Assembly: GCF_015831345.1 (NCBI RefSeq)
Contig: NZ_JADWYS010000001.1
Coordinates: 3,562,618 to 3,626,617, forward strand
DNA from: Caenimonas aquaedulcis
GTDB lineage: Bacteria; Pseudomonadota; Gammaproteobacteria; Burkholderiales; Burkholderiaceae_C
Length of the DNA: 64,000 bases
Reading direction: 5' to 3'
Shown here in pieces: positions 59,438 to 64,000 of this stretch. Below the pieces are notes generated by a model. It saw nothing but the letters and a program-made list of their open reading frames with translations. It did not search any database and was not told the origin of the DNA. The position numbers and the translations under genes were made by a program. Positions within the stretch are counted from its first letter, which is position 1; each line of letters begins with the position of its first letter.

Positions 59438-60868
59438 ATGTCGGATACAACAACGAAGAGTCCCGCGCTCGGCGCGCTTTGCCTCACGCGCATCGCTGCG
59501 GCCAGCCTGGTCGTGGCAGGCCCCTGGGCGAGCGCATTCGCGCAAGCGCCCGCACAGGCCGCCGTGCCTGCGCTGCCCGTGGTGCAACAGGTGACGGGAG
59601 GCATGACCCTCTCGCAGGCCTACGAGGCGGCGTTGGCGCAGGACGCGGTGATCCGCGCGGCACGCGCCACTGCCGACGTGAAGCGGGAGCGCCTGCCGCA
59701 GGCCTTGTCCCAGCTGCTGCCCAACGTGTCGGCCACCTATTCGAAGAACCGCAACGACCTGCTCAGCTCGCAGCCGGGCCTGACCGGCCCTGTCGATTCC
59801 GAGACTTTCTACGGCAGCAGCAGCCGCGCGCTCACGATCCGCCAGCCCATCTTCCGCCCGTTCCAGGCGCTCGACTACCAGCAAGCCAAGGCGCAGGTGG
59901 CCGATGCGAATGCGCAGCTCGAACGTGAAACGCAAAACCTCGCGACACGCGTCTCGGGCGCCTTCCTGGAAGCGTTGCTCGCGCAGGACCAGTACGCCCT
60001 TGCGCTCGTCCAGGAGACCGCCTACAGCACGCAGCTCTCCGCGGCCAGGCGCCTGTTCGCGGGTGGCGCGGGCGTTCGCACCGACGTCGACGACGCGCAG
60101 GCGCGCCTCGACATGGCCATCGCGCAGAAGCTGGTCGCGCAGCAGAACGTCGAGTACACGCGCCGGCAGCTGCAGGTCATCGTCAATGTGCCGGTGACGA
60201 AGCTCGCGACGGTGGACCCGGCGAAGCTGGACATCGCAAGCGCGTCCGCAGGGCGCCTGGAAGACTGGATCGACCGCGCCGAAGCGAACAGCCCCGAGCT
60301 CGTGTCGCTGCGCGCGCAGCGCGTCGCCTCGCAGCGCGAAGTGGACAAGGCGCGAACCGGCCACCTGCCCACCCTGGACGCGGTCGCGCAGTGGTCCGTC
60401 AGCGACAGCGACAACGTGACTCGCATCAATTCCAGATACGACAACCGCTCCATCGGCGTGCAGCTGAACGTGCCGATCTTCGCCGGCGGCTACGTCAATT
60501 CGCAGGTGCGCCAGGCGCTGGCCGACCTGGAGCGCGCCGAACAGGCGCTCGAAGCCACGCGCCGCGACCTGAACCTGCGCGTGGAAAAGGAATACCGCGG
60601 TGTGACCGAAGGCGTGGCGCAGATCCGCGCGCTCGAGCAGGCGGTGCGGTCCGCCGAAATCACGGTGGAGTCGAACCGCCGGTCCTACCAGGGCGGCAGC
60701 CGCACGCTGGTGGACATCCTCAACTCCGAGCAGCAGCGCGTCACCGCGATGCGCGACCTCGCCCAGGCGCGTTACCAGTACATGGCGTCGCACGTGCGCC
60801 TGCGCGCGCTCGTGGGCCAGGCCGACGCCACCGCCATCGCCGAAGTGAATGGTTGGCTGAAGCCGTGA
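59438..60868 (+). CDS. TolC-family outer-membrane channel
   Basis: 476 residues with signal peptide (cut near AFAQ, about residue 36). Two homologous halves with TolC-type helices and strands are visible: MTLSQAYEAALAQDAVIRAA, FYGSSSRALTIRQPIFRP, then LNVPIFAGGYVNSQVRQALA and SRTLVDILNSEQQ. It is the outer-membrane exit duct of the type I system. Its stop precedes the protease start codon by 1 bp, so the protease is read in the same transcript. Confidence 0.94.
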   Translation: MSDTTTKSPALGALCLTRIAAASLVVAGPWASAFAQAPAQAAVPALPVVQQVTGGMTLSQAYEAALAQDAVIRAARATADVKRERLPQALSQLLPNVSATYSKNRNDLLSSQPGLTGPVDSETFYGSSSRALTIRQPIFRPFQALDYQQAKAQVADANAQLERETQNLATRVSGAFLEALLAQDQYALALVQETAYSTQLSAARRLFAGGAGVRTDVDDAQARLDMAIAQKLVAQQNVEYTRRQLQVIVNVPVTKLATVDPAKLDIASASAGRLEDWIDRAEANSPELVSLRAQRVASQREVDKARTGHLPTLDAVAQWSVSDSDNVTRINSRYDNRSIGVQLNVPIFAGGYVNSQVRQALADLERAEQALEATRRDLNLRVEKEYRGVTEGVAQIRALEQAVRSAEITVESNRRSYQGGSRTLVDILNSEQQRVTAMRDLAQARYQYMASHVRLRALVGQADATAIAEVNGWLKP

Positions 60869-60869
60869 T

Positions 60870-62279
60870 GTGACCTCGGCGATCCAGGAGGTCTTCGACC
60901 GCACGAGCCTGCCTTACAGCGCGGTGTGCTACGTCACGGTGGTGTTTCCGGACGGCGCCTCCCAGCGCGGCTCCGGCGTGCTGGTGGGCCCGAACGACGT
61001 GCTCACCGCGCTGCACATGGTCTACCAGGGCAGCCACGGCGGCTGGGCGACGCAGGTGAGCGTCGCCCCCGGCGCGGACACCTCGCCCTACGACACGCCT
61101 TACGGCGTGATCTCCGACTTCGGCTCGCTCTCGGGCCGCGCCGCCAACTGGGACTTCGATGGCGACGGGCTCATCACGCAGGCCGAGGCGCAGGGCGACA
61201 TGGCCGTCATCGGCCTGCGCCAGCGCATCGGCGACGCGGCTGGGTGGCTGCAACCCATCGCGGTGCCGGCGGACTTCACCGGGATCGCCGCGGGGTATCC
61301 GGCACGGCCTCCCATCAGCGCGGGCCTGGGCCTGATGCAGCAGGCGATGTTTGCCGATGCGTCGACAAGCTACGGAACCTACGACGTATCGGGCTCGCTC
61401 GGCGCGGGCGCCTCCGGCGGACCCCTGGTCTATACGCGCGAGGGGGTCTCCTATGTGGCCGGCGTGTTGTCCAGCGGCACGTCGAACAACAGCGCATCGA
61501 CCTATGCGGGTGTCTTCGGTTCCGGCACCCTCGACTGGCTGCAGCAGGCCATGGCCGCCAACGACAGCCTGCTGCCTGCCCATCCCCAGTCGGCGATTAC
61601 CGGCACGACGGGCGCGGACTTCCTGCTCGGCGACGGCAACGACAACCTCTTCACCGCCAATGCCGGCGACGACACCCTGGTGGGCTCGGGGGGCGACGAC
61701 ACGCTGGACGGCGGCGATGGCCTCGACCTCGCGCGCTTCAGTGTCTGGCGCTCCGCGTACTCGATCGGCCCGGACGGCGGCTCCCTCGTGGTCCACGACA
61801 ACCAGGGCGGTCGCGACGGCACGGACCGGCTGGCGTCGATCGAGCGCCTGCAATTCACGGACGGCAACCTCGCGTTCGACCTCTCCGGAAACGCCGGTGT
61901 CGTCGCGCGCATCCTCGGTGCGGTGTTCGGTCCCTGGGCGGCCGGCGACGCCGCGAGCGCGGGGCAGGGCCTCGTGCGGCTGGATGCGGGAATGGGCGAG
62001 GCGGACCTCATGCAGCTCGCGCTCGATGTACGCCTGGGCGCGGGGGCGGGGAATGCGGCGGTGGTGGACCTGCTCTACACGAATGTCACGGGAGCCGCGC
62101 CCTCGCCCGAGGTTCGTGCGCACTTCGTCGCTTTGCTCGACCAGCACGATATCTCGCAGGTGGGGTTGGCGGGCTACGCCGCGCTGACGGACCTCAACGC
62201 TTCCAACATCGGGTTTGCCGCGCTGGTGCTGACGGGGCTGCCTTACCTGCCCGCCCAGCCACCGATGCCCGCGGCCTGA
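60870..62279 (+). CDS. Secreted trypsin-like serine protease with EF-hand loop, RTX repeats and shared C-terminal domain
   Basis: 469 residues, no N-terminal signal. Catalytic triad His49 (VLTALHMV), Asp110 (QGDMAVIGL) and Ser182 (GASGGPLV). A perfect EF-hand-type loop DFDGDGLITQAE (95-106) stands four residues before Asp110. RTX-type calcium repeats follow (about 243-285; GDGNDNLF, GGDDTLDGGDG). The last ~115 residues (NAGVVARILGAVFG, VVDLLYTNVTGAAPS, LNASNIGFAAL) match the C-terminus of the metalloprotease at 62280 and may carry the type I export signal. The GTG at 60870 is the start because the TolC-like gene ends at 60868. It is probably activated by calcium outside the cell. Confidence 0.85.
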   Translation: MTSAIQEVFDRTSLPYSAVCYVTVVFPDGASQRGSGVLVGPNDVLTALHMVYQGSHGGWATQVSVAPGADTSPYDTPYGVISDFGSLSGRAANWDFDGDGLITQAEAQGDMAVIGLRQRIGDAAGWLQPIAVPADFTGIAAGYPARPPISAGLGLMQQAMFADASTSYGTYDVSGSLGAGASGGPLVYTREGVSYVAGVLSSGTSNNSASTYAGVFGSGTLDWLQQAMAANDSLLPAHPQSAITGTTGADFLLGDGNDNLFTANAGDDTLVGSGGDDTLDGGDGLDLARFSVWRSAYSIGPDGGSLVVHDNQGGRDGTDRLASIERLQFTDGNLAFDLSGNAGVVARILGAVFGPWAAGDAASAGQGLVRLDAGMGEADLMQLALDVRLGAGAGNAAVVDLLYTNVTGAAPSPEVRAHFVALLDQHDISQVGLAGYAALTDLNASNIGFAALVLTGLPYLPAQPPMPAA

Positions 62280-63797
62280 TCAGGCGTAGGCCAGGCCGTC
62301 GTGGGCCAGCCCCACCAGGTTGATGTTGCTCGCGTTGAGCGCGTGCTCCGCCGCGAAGACCGCGAGCTGCGCCTGCGTCTGCGCGCCGCTTTCCAGGGGT
62401 GCGTCGAAGGACGCGAGGTCCGAGGCGGACGGGGCGGTGCCTGCCACATTCGTGTAGAGCAAATTGACGACGTCGATGTTGGTATGCGCGGCGCCCAGGC
62501 GCGCGTCCAGTGCGACCTGCGATGCGTCGACGATGCCCATGCCGGCATCGATGAGCGACAGGCCGATCGTCACGTAGTCCGGACGCTGCGCGAGCACGGC
62601 CGCGCCGAACACCGCGCCGATCACCTCGGCGACCACGCCGGCGTTGCCCGGGATGTCGAACGCCAGTTTCCGGTCCGCGAATTCCACGCGCTCCACATGG
62701 CTCAGGGTGTCGTCGATGCCGCTTGCGCCGACATGCACCGACCCGGCGGAGCCCGCCACCGAAAATCCTGCGCGTGCCGACGTGTACAGCGCCGTGTCGA
62801 TGCCCGCGCCCCCATCGGCCGTGTTCGCGCCGTTGCCGAGCAGGAAGGCGTTGTTCGCGTCGTTGCCGGTGACATGGTCGTCGTGGCTCGTGCCGATGAA
62901 TTTCTCGATCGTCGTGGTGAAGTCGATGGACAGGTTGTTCGAAGCCGCGACGCTGGAGTTGCGTCCCACCGAGCTGAACGCGCCGGGGCGCATATCCACC
63001 GTGACGCCCGATTGCGTGACGCCGGACAGGTCCAGCGTGTCGTAGCCGGATGCGTCGTCGATGATCTCCAGCATGGTCCCCGCGGCGTCGCTGTAGCTGT
63101 ACGTCGTGTTGCCGGCGCCCAGCGTGCCGGCGCCATACAGCTTCTTCAGGGCGAGCAGGTCGTAGACGCCGAACCAGTCGCGCTGCTGGCCGCCGGGCAC
63201 GTCGTTGTACGACATCACGGTGTAGCCGACGTTGTCCTCCAGCGTTCCGAGGTAGTTGCCCGGCTCCTGGCTCGTTCCGGAACCCGCGTTGTAGTTGCCC
63301 GGGTGCTTCAACCCGAGCGCGTGCCCGATCTCGTGGACGAGCGTGGCGTACGCATAGCTCCCCACCACCGGGTTGGTCGTGCCGCTGCTGCCCAGGTCCA
63401 TCCAGACGTCGCCGCTCAGCGCGCTGTCCGTGCTGTTGGGCAGCCAGGTGTAGCCCGCCGACGACTGCTGGTAGTTGTTGCCGAAGCGGATCTGGCCGTA
63501 GCTGAACGAGGAGTCGGGGACCTCGGTGAAGTGGATGTTCAGCTCGACCTGCAGGCGCGCGAAGATGTCGCGCACCGCGGCCATCTGCTGCGCCGAGAAA
63601 GGCTGGAAGCCGACGTCGCCGTCGCCGTCGTCGGTGCCGCCGTAGACGGGCTTGGCCGTCATGAAGCTGAAGGTCACGTTGACGGGCGTGCCCAGGGCGG
63701 ACTGGAAGTTCCAGCGCTCGGACAGGCTGTCGAGCAGCACGTCGATGCGATAGTCCCCGGTGTAGGGATAGGCGATCACCGTCTGGCTGTTCGGCAT
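62280..63797 (-). CDS. Serralysin-type (M10B) metalloprotease
   Basis: 505 residues, no N-terminal signal or long propeptide. The zinc site HEIGHALGLKH is at 155-165 with Met195 in the Met-turn (VMSYND), as in serralysins. A degenerate RTX region follows (about 290-350; GTSHDDHVTGNDANNAFLLG). The C-terminal domain (about 385-505; NAGVVAEVIGAVFG, VVNLLYTNVAGTAPS, LNASNINLVGL) is shared with the serine protease that converges on it (stops adjacent). Serralysins are classic substrates of PrtD/E/F type I systems, and such a system is next door. It starts 7 bp after the end of rmlC and is probably read from that transcript. No Inh inhibitor gene is visible. Confidence 0.92.
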   Translation of the reverse strand: MPNSQTVIAYPYTGDYRIDVLLDSLSERWNFQSALGTPVNVTFSFMTAKPVYGGTDDGDGDVGFQPFSAQQMAAVRDIFARLQVELNIHFTEVPDSSFSYGQIRFGNNYQQSSAGYTWLPNSTDSALSGDVWMDLGSSGTTNPVVGSYAYATLVHEIGHALGLKHPGNYNAGSGTSQEPGNYLGTLEDNVGYTVMSYNDVPGGQQRDWFGVYDLLALKKLYGAGTLGAGNTTYSYSDAAGTMLEIIDDASGYDTLDLSGVTQSGVTVDMRPGAFSSVGRNSSVAASNNLSIDFTTTIEKFIGTSHDDHVTGNDANNAFLLGNGANTADGGAGIDTALYTSARAGFSVAGSAGSVHVGASGIDDTLSHVERVEFADRKLAFDIPGNAGVVAEVIGAVFGAAVLAQRPDYVTIGLSLIDAGMGIVDASQVALDARLGAAHTNIDVVNLLYTNVAGTAPSASDLASFDAPLESGAQTQAQLAVFAAEHALNASNINLVGLAHDGLAYA

Positions 63798-63804
63798 GGC
63801 AACG

Positions 63805-64000
63805 TCAGTCGAAGAATTCGGCGCTGTCCCAGCGCGCGGCCGCGGCGTCCTTGGCGGACAGCGCGGGCGCCTGGCGCAACTCGGACAGCGGCCACTCCAC
63901 GTTCACGTGGGGGTCGTTCCATGCGAGCGCGCGCTCGTGCTGGGGCGCGTAGTAGTCGGTGGTCTTGTAGAGGAAGTCCGCGCTGTCCGACAGCACGACG
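63805..64000 (-). CDS. rmlC: dTDP-4-dehydrorhamnose 3,5-epimerase, C-terminal end only
   Basis: The last ~64 residues of a gene that continues past the right edge. VVLSDSADFLYKTTDYYAP and the later SAKDAAA match the conserved C-terminal part of RmlC, with the Tyr pair that lines the sugar site. RmlC makes dTDP-4-keto-L-rhamnose, the third step to dTDP-L-rhamnose. It is consistent with rhamnosyltransferase-like genes at 15808-19216. Other rml genes are expected outside the window. The M10 protease gene follows after 7 bp on the same strand. Confidence 0.85.
   Translation of the reverse strand, partial: VVLSDSADFLYKTTDYYAPQHERALAWNDPHVNVEWPLSELRQAPALSAKDAAAARWDSAEFFD

Noticed and set aside
1..64000. 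tRNA, rRNA, CRISPR arrays, riboswitches and phage attachment sites.
   Set aside because: None was recognised on either strand by eye. Small or divergent RNAs could be missed without a covariance-model search.

Overview
The window is GC-rich, densely packed bacterial DNA with no gene-free stretch above about 190 bp. A Bug/TctC-type solute receptor, a phasin, a class III CoA-transferase and the overall gene style point to a betaproteobacterium of the order Burkholderiales, probably Comamonadaceae. The genus cannot be fixed from the sequence alone. No tRNA, rRNA, CRISPR array or intact insertion sequence was seen.

Layout. (1) 1-3048: an acyl-CoA catabolic operon with a CaiB/BaiF CoA-transferase (cut by the left edge), an HMG-CoA-lyase-like enzyme and a Bug receptor. 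(2) 3061-10897: a neutral-lipid locus with acyl-CoA-binding protein, WS/DGAT wax-ester synthase, hemerythrin, TPR protein, TetR regulator, patatin lipase, phasin and a 661-residue two-domain reductase that looks like an alcohol-forming fatty acyl-CoA reductase. Together these can make, coat and mobilise wax esters. (3) 10847-25597: surface-polysaccharide genes with an OafA-like acyltransferase, about seven glycosyltransferases, an ABC-2 exporter (wzt and wzm), a PIG-L deacetylase and a GNAT acyltransferase. (4) 25631-31527: a CRP-like regulator, a FecR protein with a C-terminal beta-barrel-like domain, a CHASE2 nucleotide cyclase with unusual active-site residues, and a TPR/outer-membrane-barrel protein. 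(5) 31660-41207: two paralogous, cysteine-free, repetitive S-layer-like proteins flanking a glycosyltransferase. (6) 41369-53804: a sulfation-linked nonribosomal assembly line with an Stf0-like sulfotransferase, a ligase-PCP-sulfotransferase fusion, an NRPS whose adenylation core is missing, an amidohydrolase, a PPTase and a membrane protein; then ugd, a nucleotide-sugar epimerase and cysQ. (7) 53884-62279: an operon that starts with a protein resembling the RNA/DNA-binding lobe of TnpB without its RuvC nuclease, followed by a type I secretion system (two ABC proteins, HlyD-type adaptor, TolC-type channel) and a secreted trypsin-like protease. (8) 62280-64000: a serralysin-type metalloprotease and the end of rmlC on the other strand.

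How it fits together. The type I system is the obvious exporter for the two S-layer-like proteins and the two proteases. The polysaccharide genes could supply the anchor and glycans for the S-layer. Two near-perfect CRP-type operators lie at class II promoter distance, one before the fecR-cyclase operon and one before the first S-layer gene, which suggests that the CRP-like protein and the cyclase form a control circuit for the cell surface. CysQ fits the sulfotransferases because it removes their product PAP.

The most unusual items are the RuvC-less TnpB-like protein with an interrupted palindrome over its start codon, the adenylation-core-less NRPS coupled to sulfotransferase domains, and the CRP/cyclase pair with altered nucleotide-recognition residues.
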